Shown here: in pieces, positions 9,489 through 19,166 of the stretch
Numbering within the stretch: position 1 is the first letter of the stretch
Layout of the letters: every line of letters begins with the position of its first letter
From: Aquisphaera giovannonii
GTDB lineage: Bacteria; Planctomycetota; Planctomycetia; Isosphaerales; Isosphaeraceae
DNA length: 64,000 bases
NCBI RefSeq assembly: GCF_008087625.1
Contig: NZ_CP042997.1
Location: 7,564,001 to 7,628,000 of the forward strand
Direction of reading: 5' to 3'
Made by a program: the position numbers and the translations under genes
Notes under the pieces: model-generated
The model's input: only the letters and a program-made list of their open reading frames with translations
Told to the model about the DNA's origin: nothing
The model's database searches: none

Positions 9489-10529
9489 TCAGCCTTCGTT
9501 CCACGTGAGGACGACCTTGCCGGACTTGCCGGACCGCATGGCGTCGAACCCCTTCTCGAAATCTTCGAAGGCGTAGCGGTGCGTGATGACGGGCGAGATG
9601 TCGAGGCCGGACTGGAGCATCACGGTCATCTTGTACCAGGTCTCGTACATCTCGCGCCCGTAGATGCCCTTGATGGTGAGCATGTTGAAGACCACGGTGT
9701 GCCAGTCGATCGCGATGTCCTGGGTGGGGATCCCCAGCATCGCGATCTTGCCGCCGTGGCACATGTTGGCCAGCAGGTCGCGGAACGCGGCCGGGTTGCC
9801 GGACATCTCGAGGCCGACGTCGAAGCCTTCCTTCATCCCCAGCCGCTCCTGCGCCGCGGGGATCGACCCCTCCCGGACGTCCAGCGCGAGGGTCGCGCCG
9901 AGCTTCCGGGCCAGCTCCAGGCGGTATGGGTTGACGTCCGTCACGACGACGTGCCGCGCACCGGCGTGCCTGACGACGGCCGCCGCCATCACGCCGATGG
10001 GCCCCGCGCCGGTGATCAGGATGTCCTCGCCGAGGACGTCGAACTGCAGCGCGGTGTGGACCGCGTTGCCGAACGGGTCGAAGATCGACTGCACGTCCCG
10101 CGGGATGTGCGGGTCGTGGACCCAGACGTTCGTCATGGGCAGCGCCAGGTACTCGGCGAAGGCCCCCGGGCGATTGACGCCGACGCCCTTCGTGTCCTTG
10201 CAGAGGTGCCGGCGGCCCGCCAGGCAATTGCGGCAGCGGCCGCAGACCACGTGCCCCTCGCCGCTGACGATGTCGCCGATGTGGAAGTCGGTGACGTTCG
10301 ACCCGGCCTCCACGATCTGCCCGACGAACTCGTGGCCCACCACCATCGGCACCGGGATGGTCTTCTGGGCCCAGGCGTCCCACTCGTAGATGTGGACGTC
10401 GGTCCCGCAGATCCCGGTCCGGAGGACCTTGATCAGCACGTCATTGATGCCGATCCGGGGGACGGGAACCCGCTCCAGCCACAGTCCGGGCCTGGCTTCC
10501 TTCTTCACCAGGGCCTGCATCGTCTCCAT
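9489..10529 (-). CDS. tdh: L-threonine 3-dehydrogenase
   Basis: 346 residues, zinc-dependent medium-chain dehydrogenase that oxidises L-threonine with NAD+ to 2-amino-3-oxobutyrate, which Kbl then cleaves. Seen: catalytic zinc ligands in [13 protein letters not shown] and GHEFVG, the four-cysteine structural zinc lobe [15 protein letters not shown], and the NAD-binding [14 protein letters not shown]. Start chosen at [17 protein letters not shown] lies 8 bases upstream, while the ATG seven codons earlier has no such site. First gene of the tdh-kbl operon. Confidence 0.96.
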   Translation of the reverse strand: METMQALVKKEARPGLWLERVPVPRIGINDVLIKVLRTGICGTDVHIYEWDAWAQKTIPVPMVVGHEFVGQIVEAGSNVTDFHIGDIVSGEGHVVCGRCRNCLAGRRHLCKDTKGVGVNRPGAFAEYLALPMTNVWVHDPHIPRDVQSIFDPFGNAVHTALQFDVLGEDILITGAGPIGVMAAAVVRHAGARHVVVTDVNPYRLELARKLGATLALDVREGSIPAAQERLGMKEGFDVGLEMSGNPAAFRDLLANMCHGGKIAMLGIPTQDIAIDWHTVVFNMLTIKGIYGREMYETWYKMTVMLQSGLDISPVITHRYAFEDFEKGFDAMRSGKSGKVVLTWNEG

Positions 10530-10679
10530 CGTCGGAACTCTCCGCGTCAAGGCAGGGCGATCGTCGTGCGCGAGTCGTCGCGGCGCACCATCTACCCAGC
10601 GTACCCGCCCGTCGCCGGGTCGTGCAACGCGAGGACAAGCCTGCGCGCAGCCGTGGCGAGCCCGGGAAACGAGGCGGGC

Positions 10680-11051
10680 TCAATGCCAGAAGCAGCCCAT
10701 CGGATCCCGGGCGATGAACTCCAGGGCGTCGTCGAGGGAGAGGATGATGCCGCCGAATTCCCCGACGGCGCTCCAACGCTCCCGGAATGGGCTCCAGTAG
10801 AGGACTTCGAAACGCTCCCCCGAGTCCCTGGGCCGGAGCCGGGCCACGGGCGTGACCATGTCGAGATGGAAGAGCGAATATCCATGGGCGTCCTTGCGGA
10901 CGGCCACGCCGCCGCCCCGCGCGGCATTGAACGCCTCGATCCGCCTCTGGATGAAATCGAGGACGACGGCCTTGGCCTGGCGGCCGCCCGAGGCCCTCGG
11001 CACTGTCCGATCGCGCAACGGGCGACCGTTCCCAGACTTCTTGGGCTTCAT
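10680..11051 (-). CDS. Small hypothetical protein
   Basis: 123 residues, soluble, with a basic N-terminus (MKPKKSGNGRPLRDR) and a mixed alpha/beta body containing GYSLFHLDMVTPVARLRP and FEVLYWSPFRERWSAVGEFGG. The ATG at 11051 has GGGAG about 7 bases upstream, which supports a real gene. I recognise no family. It lies 150 bases upstream of tdh on the same strand and is probably a separate unit. Confidence 0.6.
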   Translation of the reverse strand: MKPKKSGNGRPLRDRTVPRASGGRQAKAVVLDFIQRRIEAFNAARGGGVAVRKDAHGYSLFHLDMVTPVARLRPRDSGERFEVLYWSPFRERWSAVGEFGGIILSLDDALEFIARDPMGCFWH

Positions 11052-11371
11052 CAAACGCTCCCGATCGGGCCGTATCCATCGCCCTTCGCTCGGGCGAGGA
11101 TCTGAAGGGATCCATCATAACCGATCCGGGGCGATGCCTGGCAATCCTCGGGGCCGTCCGCGGGTACCGCGTGGCCCGGGACCCGACGTTTGGCGGCGTC
11201 CCGTCGGGCCCATTCACGGATGCGTCCGGCGGCCGATCAAGTGGGGTTGCATCCGGGCGTCCTCTCGCCGAATCTGGATGCTTGCTGGGCCGCCGCGAGG
11301 GCGGCTTTCGAGGACGCGGAGAACGCCCGAGGGCCGGAGCCCTCCCCTCCGGGTCCGCAGGGAGAATCGAG
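11052..11371. other. Divergent intergenic region
   Basis: About 320 bases between the hypothetical gene (minus) and the DinB gene (plus). It must contain both promoters, but I see no clear -10/-35 pair, palindrome or RNA structure. Confidence 0.4.
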
Positions 11372-11872
11372 ATGACGCCGGACAAGTCCCTCCTGATGCT
11401 GCTCGACTGCGTGCGCGACAAGACCCTCAATGAGTTGAAGGACCTGGATGATAGGCACGCACGCTGGGCCCCTCCGGGACTGCAGAACTCCTGCCTCTGG
11501 CACGCCGGCCATGCGTACTTCGTGACCGAGTTCCTGACGATGAAGGCGCTCGGCAAGGAGCCGAAGCTCCCCGCCAACTGGCTGAAGATTTTCAGCTGGG
11601 AGAGCAACCCGGCCCACACGGCGCCGGAGAGCTGGCCGCCGCTGGACGACATCCGCGAGGCCCTCATCGAGCAGCACGCCCGGCTCCGGGAGGTGTACGC
11701 GGGCCTGTCCCCCGAGGCTCTCGACGCGCCGGACGCCGGCAATCCCTCGAGGACGGTCCGCTACGCCATCCTCCGCGCGCTCCAGGACGAGGCCAGGCAC
11801 AGCGGCGAGGTCACCCTGCTCCGCAAGATGATGAGGAAGACCTTCGTCGTCCCGTCGCCGTCGCTGGGCTGA
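11372..11872 (+). CDS. DinB-family protein
   Basis: 166 residues, the usual size of a DinB/YfiT-like four-helix bundle with a three-histidine metal site. Candidate ligands are the histidines in CLWHAGHAYF (about residue 47) and DEARHSGEV near the C-terminus, in the normal spacing for the fold. Such proteins include thiol-S-transferases and many of unknown role; substrate unknown here. Start chosen at MTPDKSLL, with GGGAGA about 7 bases upstream; the frame is open further upstream without family similarity. Confidence 0.8.
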   Translation: MTPDKSLLMLLDCVRDKTLNELKDLDDRHARWAPPGLQNSCLWHAGHAYFVTEFLTMKALGKEPKLPANWLKIFSWESNPAHTAPESWPPLDDIREALIEQHARLREVYAGLSPEALDAPDAGNPSRTVRYAILRALQDEARHSGEVTLLRKMMRKTFVVPSPSLG

Positions 11873-11896
11873 GCGCCGGGCCGTCGCACGCCGGGG

Positions 11897-11924
11897 CCCC
11901 GTGCACCAAGTTTAGGTCACGGGG
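11897..11924. terminator. Hairpin between convergent genes
   Basis: CCCCGTG(C)ACC pairs with GGTCACGGGG around the loop AAGTTTA, a 10-bp stem with one bulged C. It lies 24 bases after the DinB stop and overlaps the stop codon of the convergent zinc-ribbon gene. Confidence 0.5.
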
Positions 11925-13317
11925 TCCTGAGCTGGATGTCGCGGAACACGGCCTTGTGCGGCCGGGACGCCGTGTTGACCGCCGCGATCCCCACGTCCAC
12001 CCTGGCGGATGGGAAGGAGATCGGCTGCGAGGTCGTCCACGTCGCATTGTCCGTGCTCGTCCCGACGACAAGCTTCCCGTTCTTCCGCTCCGCGAACAGG
12101 TAGCACGTCCCGTCGGGGCTGGCGGCTTCTTCTTCCTCCTTGGGCTCCCACTCGCCCATCTGGTACGAGGAGAGGAAGTAGGTCGTGAGCACGCCATCGC
12201 GCACGAAGGATGCACGCTCAATCCTCATGGACTCGCCATCCTCCCCCATGAGGAACAGGCCGGCCCCATGGTAGGGGGCGCCCGGGCCCATCGGCGACGC
12301 ACCACGCGGGGGCTGATAGGGCGGGACGGCCACCTTGATGAAGAAATCCCCCTCCACCGTGGTGAAGGCCCTCGGTGCGGTGGCGCGCGAGCCGGGTCGG
12401 CGGACCAGGTCGTGGAGGCCGGACGGGACCTCGATCTGGGCCGACGTGCCATCCACGCTGATCCTGCAGTCGCCGGCCGGATCATCGGTCGCCTCGAACG
12501 GGCCCAGCGCGGTCTTGTAGGCATCCCCATCGGGCCGCCCGAGCGGCCCCGATTCATCGGCCACCCTCAACCTGTCCCTCCCCCACGGGGCCGGCTTCCC
12601 GGGGCCCGCTGCGGCCTGCGCCTTTGCCGTGCCCGGGAAGCCGGGCGTCCCCCTGCCCGCCCCCGGGAAACCGGGCGGTGCTTGCGGGGCTCCGGGCGAT
12701 TCCTTCGCCTGGACGCGCGGGGGCGGCGGGACATGGACCACGCTCGGCGCGCCGTCGGCTTTCCGCTCGGCGGAGCGCTTGACCAACCAGACCGTGCTCC
12801 CGATCAGCAGTGCGTTGCTGAGCAGCCCGATCGCCACCACGGCGGCGGCACGCGAGGCCATGGACAGGCGAGTCTGACGGAGGATCGCCATGTTGGCCGT
12901 CACGAACGCCCCGGCAATGCCGCCGCCGATCCCGCCCCCGATCGCGCCGCCGACCGTCATGAGCCCGATGGCCCCCAGGAAGGGGAGGAAGCCGATCGCT
13001 TGCGCGAGCGGGGGCAGCGGCGGGCGATCGGCCACGTCGTCCGTGCCGCGGGGCCGGGGCGAAGGCCTGCCCGAGAGCGCGACCGTCTCGCCGACCTCCC
13101 ACTGCTTCCCGGTCCGTTTCGCGATCGCCCGTTCATCCGGGATGCCCGTCGGCTCGGCGGCCCGCGGCCGCGGTCGGGCCGCGGGCTCCGCGACGAAGAC
13201 CGATGCGCACGACCGGCAGCGCACCTTCTTCCCCGACCATTCCGCGGGGACCTTCAAGGGAGCCTCGCACTGGGGGCAGGTAACGACGGCCATGGCGACG
13301 CCCTTCCGATCGGACAT
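11917..13317 (-). CDS. Zinc-ribbon membrane protein with C-terminal lectin-like beta domain
   Basis: 466 residues. Order: zinc ribbon CPQC...CRSC (about residues 14-36); a basic/proline linker; a hydrophobic, glycine-rich helical segment (IGFLPFLGAIGLMTVGGAIGGGIGG, about 108-140); a second membrane helix (AAVVAIGLLSNALLIGSTVWL); a proline-rich linker; and a beta-rich domain from about 260 to the end resembling the concanavalin-like DUF1349 fold (GDFFIKVAVPPYQP, GLFLMGEDGESMRIERASF). The C-terminal domain probably lies outside the cytoplasm and may bind a glycan (inference). Alternative start: the Met at residue 9 (MAVVTCPQC). No enzyme motif seen. Confidence 0.78.
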   Translation of the reverse strand: MSDRKGVAMAVVTCPQCEAPLKVPAEWSGKKVRCRSCASVFVAEPAARPRPRAAEPTGIPDERAIAKRTGKQWEVGETVALSGRPSPRPRGTDDVADRPPLPPLAQAIGFLPFLGAIGLMTVGGAIGGGIGGGIAGAFVTANMAILRQTRLSMASRAAAVVAIGLLSNALLIGSTVWLVKRSAERKADGAPSVVHVPPPPRVQAKESPGAPQAPPGFPGAGRGTPGFPGTAKAQAAAGPGKPAPWGRDRLRVADESGPLGRPDGDAYKTALGPFEATDDPAGDCRISVDGTSAQIEVPSGLHDLVRRPGSRATAPRAFTTVEGDFFIKVAVPPYQPPRGASPMGPGAPYHGAGLFLMGEDGESMRIERASFVRDGVLTTYFLSSYQMGEWEPKEEEEAASPDGTCYLFAERKNGKLVVGTSTDNATWTTSQPISFPSARVDVGIAAVNTASRPHKAVFRDIQLRTP

Positions 13318-13611
13318 GGATAGGAGGATACGCGTTGATCGATCATCCCCCGCATGGTCCCATGGGTCAAGCGCCCACCTCTCACGACGAAACGCCCGGC
13401 CGTGAGCGAGATCATCGGCCTCGATCGGACGACATCGCGGGTTTGCGTCTTTGTGGATCTTGATATCCGGAATGGCTGGTGGTAGGTTGGCTATGAGCTG
13501 GAAACGACGGACGCCGGGAAGCTCGCCGGTTCGTCTCCCTCTGGACTCGTTTCAAGAATTTTGCGATTGCCTCATTTATTCTGGCCCTGGCCGAGAATGG
13601 GCGTCATAATC
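13318..13611. other. Divergent intergenic region
   Basis: About 290 bases, more AT-rich than its surroundings toward the right end, between the zinc-ribbon gene and the haem protein gene. It should hold both promoters; I see no convincing element. Confidence 0.35.
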
Positions 13612-14967
13612 ATGTCGAGAAATCGGCCGATTTCCCGATACACCAGGTTGGTCGCGCGGTTGCGGAACGACAGGGTCGTGCCGTTCGCGGTTTGCGTGGC
13701 CAGCCTGGTGGTCACTGCTCCCCTCCACTCGGCCGAGATTCCCTACGATCGGCCGCCGATCGCCTACCTGACCGCACAAGCGGAAGATCCGGTCGCGAAG
13801 CTCGAGACCCGTCTCCAGTCCGGTGGGGCTTCGTTGAGGCATGACGGCCGCCAGGGCTATTTGCGCTCGGTCCTGGCGCTCCTGGATGTGCCGGTCTCTT
13901 CCCAGGTCCTCGTCTTCTCGAAGACGAGCTTCCAGAGCACTTTGATCGGCCCCGAGACGCCACGGGCGATCTATTTCAATGACGACGTCTACGTGGGCTA
14001 CGTCCAGGGCTCGGACGTGCTCGAGTTCTCGGCGGCCGACCCTTCGCTCGGGGGGACGTTCTATCTGCTCGATCAGGAGCAGACGCCGAGGCCCTCGTTC
14101 CGGAGGCAGACTCACGACTGCCTTCAGTGTCATGCGTCGTCCAAGACGGAGGACGTGCCCGGGCACCTGATCCGCTCCGTCTATCCCGAGCCCTCGGGCC
14201 AGCCGGCCTATAACGCCGGCACGTTCACCACCAGCCATGAGAGCCCGCTCCGCGAACGCTGGGGAGGCTGGTATGTCACCGGCACCCACGGCCGACAGCG
14301 GCACATGGGGAACGTGCTGATCTCCGATCGGATGCGTCCCGAGCTCCTGGACGTGGGCCGGGGCGCGAACCGGACGGACCTGAAGCCGAAGTTCGACACG
14401 AGCGCGTACCTCGCCCCGGGCAGCGACATCGTGGCCCTCCTGGTGCTCGAGCATCAGGCGAAGATGCATAACCTGATCACGCTGACGAACTATCAGGCCA
14501 GGATGGCCGTGGAGTATTCGCGCGAGATCAACAAGGCCCTGGGCGAGCCGGAGGGCGCCATGTCGGAGAGCACGGCCCGGCGGTTCCACGGCCCCGCGGA
14601 GGATCTGGTCAGGTACATGCTCTTCGCGGACGAGGCGGAGCTGACCGATCCGATCCGGGGCACCTCCTCCTTCGCCGTCGACTTCTCCGCGAGGGGCCCG
14701 CGGGACGGCCGCGGCCGTTCGCTCCGCGACTTCGACCTGGAGACGCGGATCTTCCGCTATCCGTGCAGCTACCTCATCTATTCCAGGGCCTTCGACGCGC
14801 TCCCCGCCCCGGCGAAGGAACGGGTCTACCTGCGACTCTGGGAGGTCCTGAGCGGCAAGGACCAGACCCCGGCCTATGCGAGGAGGACGCCCGAGGAGCG
14901 GGCGGCGATCCTGGAGATCCTCCGCGAGACCAAGGTCGGGCTGCCGGATTACTGGAAGGCGCGCTAG
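13612..14967 (+). CDS. Secreted monohaem c-type protein
   Basis: 451 residues with a basic n-region and hydrophobic core (VVPFAVCVASLVVTAPLHSA), so exported. One CxxCH haem-attachment motif (DCLQCHASS) lies about residue 183, followed by a conserved-looking segment rich in His, Tyr and Trp (FTTSHESPLRERWGGWYVTGTHG) and by GHL and HRQ residues that could supply axial ligands. No classical cytochrome c fold is visible around the motif. Upstream in-frame ATG (13597) and TTG (13561) codons are possible starts; none has a strong ribosome binding site. The large haem/cupredoxin gene follows 127 bases later, and the two may act in one extracytoplasmic redox chain (inference). Confidence 0.78.
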   Translation: MSRNRPISRYTRLVARLRNDRVVPFAVCVASLVVTAPLHSAEIPYDRPPIAYLTAQAEDPVAKLETRLQSGGASLRHDGRQGYLRSVLALLDVPVSSQVLVFSKTSFQSTLIGPETPRAIYFNDDVYVGYVQGSDVLEFSAADPSLGGTFYLLDQEQTPRPSFRRQTHDCLQCHASSKTEDVPGHLIRSVYPEPSGQPAYNAGTFTTSHESPLRERWGGWYVTGTHGRQRHMGNVLISDRMRPELLDVGRGANRTDLKPKFDTSAYLAPGSDIVALLVLEHQAKMHNLITLTNYQARMAVEYSREINKALGEPEGAMSESTARRFHGPAEDLVRYMLFADEAELTDPIRGTSSFAVDFSARGPRDGRGRSLRDFDLETRIFRYPCSYLIYSRAFDALPAPAKERVYLRLWEVLSGKDQTPAYARRTPEERAAILEILRETKVGLPDYWKAR

Positions 14968-15094
14968 CAGACACGTTGCCCCGCCGTCGGCGGCGAGATA
15001 CCCTGGACGCTCGCCGAAGCCGGTACGCCCGCCCCAGCCGCCCCGCCCACCCCAATCCCGCGTCGAGGCTTCGCGAAGCCCAGGGGACCAGGAC

Positions 15095-18000
15095 ATGATG
15101 CCGACCGCCCGCAGGTCACGCGCGTTGGGACCGGCCGCCGTCGCGGCCCTCACCGTCTGGATAGCTCTGGGACAGAGGTGCGGGACGTCCGCGGAACCGC
15201 CCCCGTCGGCCGGCGCGCAGCTCTTCGCGCGGGACAACCTGATCGCCTGGTGCATCGTCCCTTTCGATTCCAAGAAGCGGTCGCCCGAGGAGCGGGCCGC
15301 CATGCTCCAGAAGCTCGGCTTCAGGCACTTCGCCTACGATTGGCGTGCCGAGCATGTCCCCACGTTCGACGCCGAGATCGAGTCCCTGCAGCGCCACGGG
15401 GTCTCGCTCGACGCCTTCTGGGGGTCGGGCGAGCTGAACCCCGACATGCGGCACATCCTCGACGTCCTGAAGCGGCATCGGGTGAAAGCCCAGCTCTGGG
15501 TGCTCCTGGACCTCGGACAGGACGCGGTGAAGGGGGCGGAGCAGGAGCGCAGGGTGGAGGCGGCCGCCGCGAAACTCGGGCCATTGGCCGAGGAGGCGGC
15601 GAAGATCGGCTGCTCCGTCGCCCTGTACAATCACGGGGGCTGGTTCGGCGAGCCCGAGAATCAGCTCGCCATCATCGACCGGCTCAAGTCGCGGGGCGTT
15701 GCCAACGTCGGCATGGTCTACAACCTCCACCACGGCCACGATCACCTCGGCCGCTTCGCCGCGATCCTCCGGCAGATCAGGCCGCACCTCGTCGCGCTCA
15801 ACCTCAACGGCATGGACAGCGGCGGCGATCGGGTGGGCCGGAAGATCCTGCCGCTCGGCCAGGGCGAGCACGACCTGGAGCTGCTGCGGATCATCCGCGA
15901 CAGCGGCTACCGCGGGCCGATCGGCATCCTCGGCCACACCCAGGACGACGCCGAGGCCCGCCTCCGGGACAACCTCGACGGCCTGGACTGGCTCCTGCCG
16001 CAGCTCGACGGGAAGGCGCCCGGGCCGCGGCCGACGCCCCGTACGCCCGTCCCGCCCCGCCCGGACGCGAAGGCCGCGGGTGCGGGTGCGGGTGACGACG
16101 CGAAGGCCGTCGAGGCCGCGTCCCTGGCCGCCGTCGCGAGGAAGGAGGGCGATCCCCGGCGGGGGGTCGCCGTCTTTCTCGATCCGAAGTTCAGTTGCAC
16201 CAACTGCCACCGCGTCGGGGATCTCGGCGGGACGATCGGCCCGGAGCTGACCACCGCGGGCGCCTGCCTCACGCCCGAGGAGATCGCGGAGTCCGTCCTC
16301 TTCCCCAGCCTGAAGGTCAAGCCGGGCTACCAGGCACTCGCGGTCTCCACGCAGGACGGGAAGAGCTACCAGGGCTACCCGGTCGAATCCTCGTCCACGG
16401 AGATCCTGTTCAAGGACGCCGCCAGCGGCAGCCTCGTCAAGCTCGCGAAGTCGAGCATCGAGGAGGAACGCCCGATCGGGACCGTGATGCCGGACGGCAT
16501 CGCGGCGTCCATGACCCGGGCGGAGCGCAGGGACCTCGTGCGATTCTTGATGGACCTGGGACGGCCCGGCGGCACGGCGGCCGGGCTGGTCGCCCGGGGC
16601 GGCCATGCGACGGCCGCCTTCTCGTACGATCGCCGCCCGTTACACCCCGAACGATGGGAACACTGGCAGGAGAAGGTCAACCGCGACCGGGTCTACGACT
16701 TCTATCAGAAGGAGGCGGAGGCCTTCCGCGGGAAGTCCCCGCTCCCCGCGATGCTCCCCCCCTATCCCGGCCTGGACGGCGGCAGCTACGGCCACTGGGG
16801 CAACCAGAACGAAGCGTCCTGGGCCGACGACCGCTGGAACAAAACCTCGCTCGGCTCGGTCCTGTCCGGCGTCTTCCGCGGCGCGGGGGTGACCGTGCCG
16901 AAGGGGGTGTGCGTCCGCCTCGGCGAGCGTGGCGAGCTCTCGGCCTGCTTCAATCCCGAGACGCTCTGCTACGAGGCGGTCTGGGCCGGCGGCTTCGTCA
17001 AGTTCTCCCCCACCCGGCACGGGTTCATGGACGGCCTCATCATGGACGGGTCGCCCCTGCCCCGCCCCGAGGGCAAGAAGCCCGACCGACCCTTCCAGTA
17101 CCGGGGCTTCTACCGGCACGGCTCGAGCGTGATCTTCGCCTACCGGATCGACGGGCGGGATTACCTGGACGTGGCGGACGTGAAGGACGGCGCCTTCCGC
17201 CGCACCGTGCTCCCCGCCGGCGCCGAGGAGATGGCCCGACTCGCCCGGGGTGGGCCCCCGCAATGGCCGCAGGTGCTGACGACGAGGGGCACCGCCGGCC
17301 GCGGGCGTCCCTATGCGATCGACACGATCGAGCCCCCCTTCGCCAACCCGTGGAAAGCCCTGCTCTTCTTCGGCGATCACGACTTCCTGCCCGACGGCTC
17401 GGCGCTCGTCTGCACGGTGCAGGGGGACGTCTGGCACGTCTCGAACCTGGACGACTCGCTGTCGGCCGTCCGCTGGCGGAGGTTCGCGTCCGGCCTCCAT
17501 CAGGCGCTGGGGCTCGTCGTCGTGGACGGCAAGGCGTGCGTGCTGGGCCGCGACCAGATCACCCGGCTGCACGACCTGAACGGCGACGGCGAGGCGGACT
17601 TCTACGAGTGCGTCAGCAACGCCTACGAGACGTCGCCGGCGGGGCACGACTTCATCTGCGGCCTCCAGCGAGACCCGGCCGGGTACTTCTACACGGCCTC
17701 CGGCAAGCAGGGGGTGTTGAAGATCTCCCCGGACGGGCGCTCGGTGGAGGTGCTCGCGACGGGACTACGCAATCCGGACGGGGTGGCGCTGAGCTCGACG
17801 GGCATCCTGACGGCGCCCAGCTCCGAGGGCGAATGGACGCCCACGTCGATGATCTGCGAGGTCAAGCCGGGCGCCCATTTCGGATACGGCGGCCCCAGGG
17901 GAGGCCAGCCCCCGTGCCTGCCCCTGGTCTTCCTGCCGCGGGGGCTGGACAACTCGAGCGGATCGCAGGTCGAGGTGACGAGCGACCGATGGGGGCCGCT

Positions 18001-19081
18001 CAAGGGCCTGATGGTCCACTTCTCGTTCGGCGCCGGCACCGCGTTCCTGGTCCTCCGCGAGCAGGTCGAGGGCCAGTCGCAAGCCGCCGCGATCCCGCTG
18101 CCGGGGGACTTCCGCTCGGGCGTCCACCGCGGCCGGTTCAGCCCGAAGGACGGCCAGCTCTACGTCAGCGGCCTGACCGGCTGGGGGACCTACACCCCGG
18201 ACGACGGCTGCTTCCAGCGCGTCCGCTACACGGGCGACCCTGTGCAGCTCCCCGTCGCCAGCCACGCCCACGAGAACGGCATCCTGCTGACCTTCAGCGG
18301 GCCGATCGACCGGGCCGTCGCGGGGAAGGCGTCGAATCACCTGGCGCAGGCCTGGAATTACCGTTACAGCAGCGCCTATGGCTCGCAGGAGCTCTCCCCG
18401 TCGCACCGCGGCGTCCCGGGCCACGACGTCTGGCCGGTCCAGTCGGCCCACGTCCTGGCCGACGGTCGCAGCCTGTTCCTGGAGATCCCCGACCTCCAGC
18501 CGGTGAACCAGCTCCACCTCCGCGTGAAGGTCGATGCGGGCGAGCCCCTGGATGCGTTCCTCACCGTCCACAGGCTGACCGCCCCGTTCACGGGGTTCCC
18601 CGGCTACCGACCGGGCAACAAGACGATCGCGGCTCATCCCCTGCTCGCCGACCTGGCCTCCCTGAACGAGGCCAGGGTCCCCAATCGATGGCGGCCCAAG
18701 ATCGCGGGCGCCCGAGAGGTCCGCGTGAAGGCGGGCCCCAACCTCACGTTCCTCCCTTCCTCGCTCACGGCCCGGCCGGACGAGCCGATCAAGCTGGTCT
18801 TCCAGAACCCCGACGTGGTCCCGCACAACTGGGCGCTCCTCCGCCCGGGATCGCTCGCGAGGGTCGGCGACCTGCTGAATCGGATCATCGCCGAGGCGGA
18901 CGCCGCCGTTCGCCACTACATCCCGCGCTCCGACGACGTGATCGCGTACGTCGACATCACCGACCCGGGGACGGAGTTCGCGATCTACTTCCGCGCCCCG
19001 TCGGCCAGGGGGCGATACCCGTTCGTCTGCACGTTCCCCGGGCACTGGATGGTCATGAACGGCGTGCTCACCGTCGAATGA
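15095..19081 (+). CDS. Secreted four-module protein: TIM barrel, cytochrome c, beta-propeller, azurin-like cupredoxin
   Basis: 1,328 residues with a signal peptide (AAVAALTVWIALG). Residues about 45-310 look like a xylose-isomerase-like TIM barrel (LGFRHFAYDW, VALYNHGGWFG, VGMVYNLHHGHDH). CTNCH at 368-372 is a c-type haem motif in a domain ending near 490. Residues about 500-800 contain a DUF6797-like region. A beta-propeller of the sugar-dehydrogenase/NHL kind follows (LHDLNGDGEADFYEC, GLRNPDGVALSSTG). The C-terminus is a cupredoxin: His1244 (VVPHNW), Cys1312, His1317 and Met1321 in CTFPGHWMVMNG match the azurin ligand spacing (C, +5 H, +9 M). Start at ATG 15095, with AGGGGA upstream. Most likely an extracytoplasmic dehydrogenase that passes electrons through haem and copper. 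Confidence 0.88.
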   Translation: MMPTARRSRALGPAAVAALTVWIALGQRCGTSAEPPPSAGAQLFARDNLIAWCIVPFDSKKRSPEERAAMLQKLGFRHFAYDWRAEHVPTFDAEIESLQRHGVSLDAFWGSGELNPDMRHILDVLKRHRVKAQLWVLLDLGQDAVKGAEQERRVEAAAAKLGPLAEEAAKIGCSVALYNHGGWFGEPENQLAIIDRLKSRGVANVGMVYNLHHGHDHLGRFAAILRQIRPHLVALNLNGMDSGGDRVGRKILPLGQGEHDLELLRIIRDSGYRGPIGILGHTQDDAEARLRDNLDGLDWLLPQLDGKAPGPRPTPRTPVPPRPDAKAAGAGAGDDAKAVEAASLAAVARKEGDPRRGVAVFLDPKFSCTNCHRVGDLGGTIGPELTTAGACLTPEEIAESVLFPSLKVKPGYQALAVSTQDGKSYQGYPVESSSTEILFKDAASGSLVKLAKSSIEEERPIGTVMPDGIAASMTRAERRDLVRFLMDLGRPGGTAAGLVARGGHATAAFSYDRRPLHPERWEHWQEKVNRDRVYDFYQKEAEAFRGKSPLPAMLPPYPGLDGGSYGHWGNQNEASWADDRWNKTSLGSVLSGVFRGAGVTVPKGVCVRLGERGELSACFNPETLCYEAVWAGGFVKFSPTRHGFMDGLIMDGSPLPRPEGKKPDRPFQYRGFYRHGSSVIFAYRIDGRDYLDVADVKDGAFRRTVLPAGAEEMARLARGGPPQWPQVLTTRGTAGRGRPYAIDTIEPPFANPWKALLFFGDHDFLPDGSALVCTVQGDVWHVSNLDDSLSAVRWRRFASGLHQALGLVVVDGKACVLGRDQITRLHDLNGDGEADFYECVSNAYETSPAGHDFICGLQRDPAGYFYTASGKQGVLKISPDGRSVEVLATGLRNPDGVALSSTGILTAPSSEGEWTPTSMICEVKPGAHFGYGGPRGGQPPCLPLVFLPRGLDNSSGSQVEVTSDRWGPLKGLMVHFSFGAGTAFLVLREQVEGQSQAAAIPLPGDFRSGVHRGRFSPKDGQLYVSGLTGWGTYTPDDGCFQRVRYTGDPVQLPVASHAHENGILLTFSGPIDRAVAGKASNHLAQAWNYRYSSAYGSQELSPSHRGVPGHDVWPVQSAHVLADGRSLFLEIPDLQPVNQLHLRVKVDAGEPLDAFLTVHRLTAPFTGFPGYRPGNKTIAAHPLLADLASLNEARVPNRWRPKIAGAREVRVKAGPNLTFLPSSLTARPDEPIKLVFQNPDVVPHNWALLRPGSLARVGDLLNRIIAEADAAVRHYIPRSDDVIAYVDITDPGTEFAIYFRAPSARGRYPFVCTFPGHWMVMNGVLTVE

Positions 19082-19121
19082 GCCGACCATGACCCGCCCA
19101 TGACCGAGGGGCGGCGAGCGA

Positions 19122-19147
19122 AGGGGCGGCCGCGCGAAGCCGCCCCT
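19122..19147. terminator. Perfect 9-bp stem between convergent genes
   Basis: AGGGGCGGC (19122-19130) and GCCGCCCCT (19139-19147) enclose an 8-base loop. The hairpin sits in the 85 bases between the stop of the large redox gene and the stop of the metalloprotease gene, and can serve both. Confidence 0.6.
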
Positions 19148-19166
19148 GCATCGGCAAGAACTTTGT

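Noticed and set aside
10441-11742. 433-residue minus-strand frame across tdh upstream, the small gene and DinB
   Set aside because: Crosses several better supported genes and shows no domain.
16195-19092. 965-residue plus-strand frame inside the large redox gene
   Set aside because: Another reading frame of the TIM/haem/propeller gene, of extreme Arg/Pro/Gly composition with no domain.
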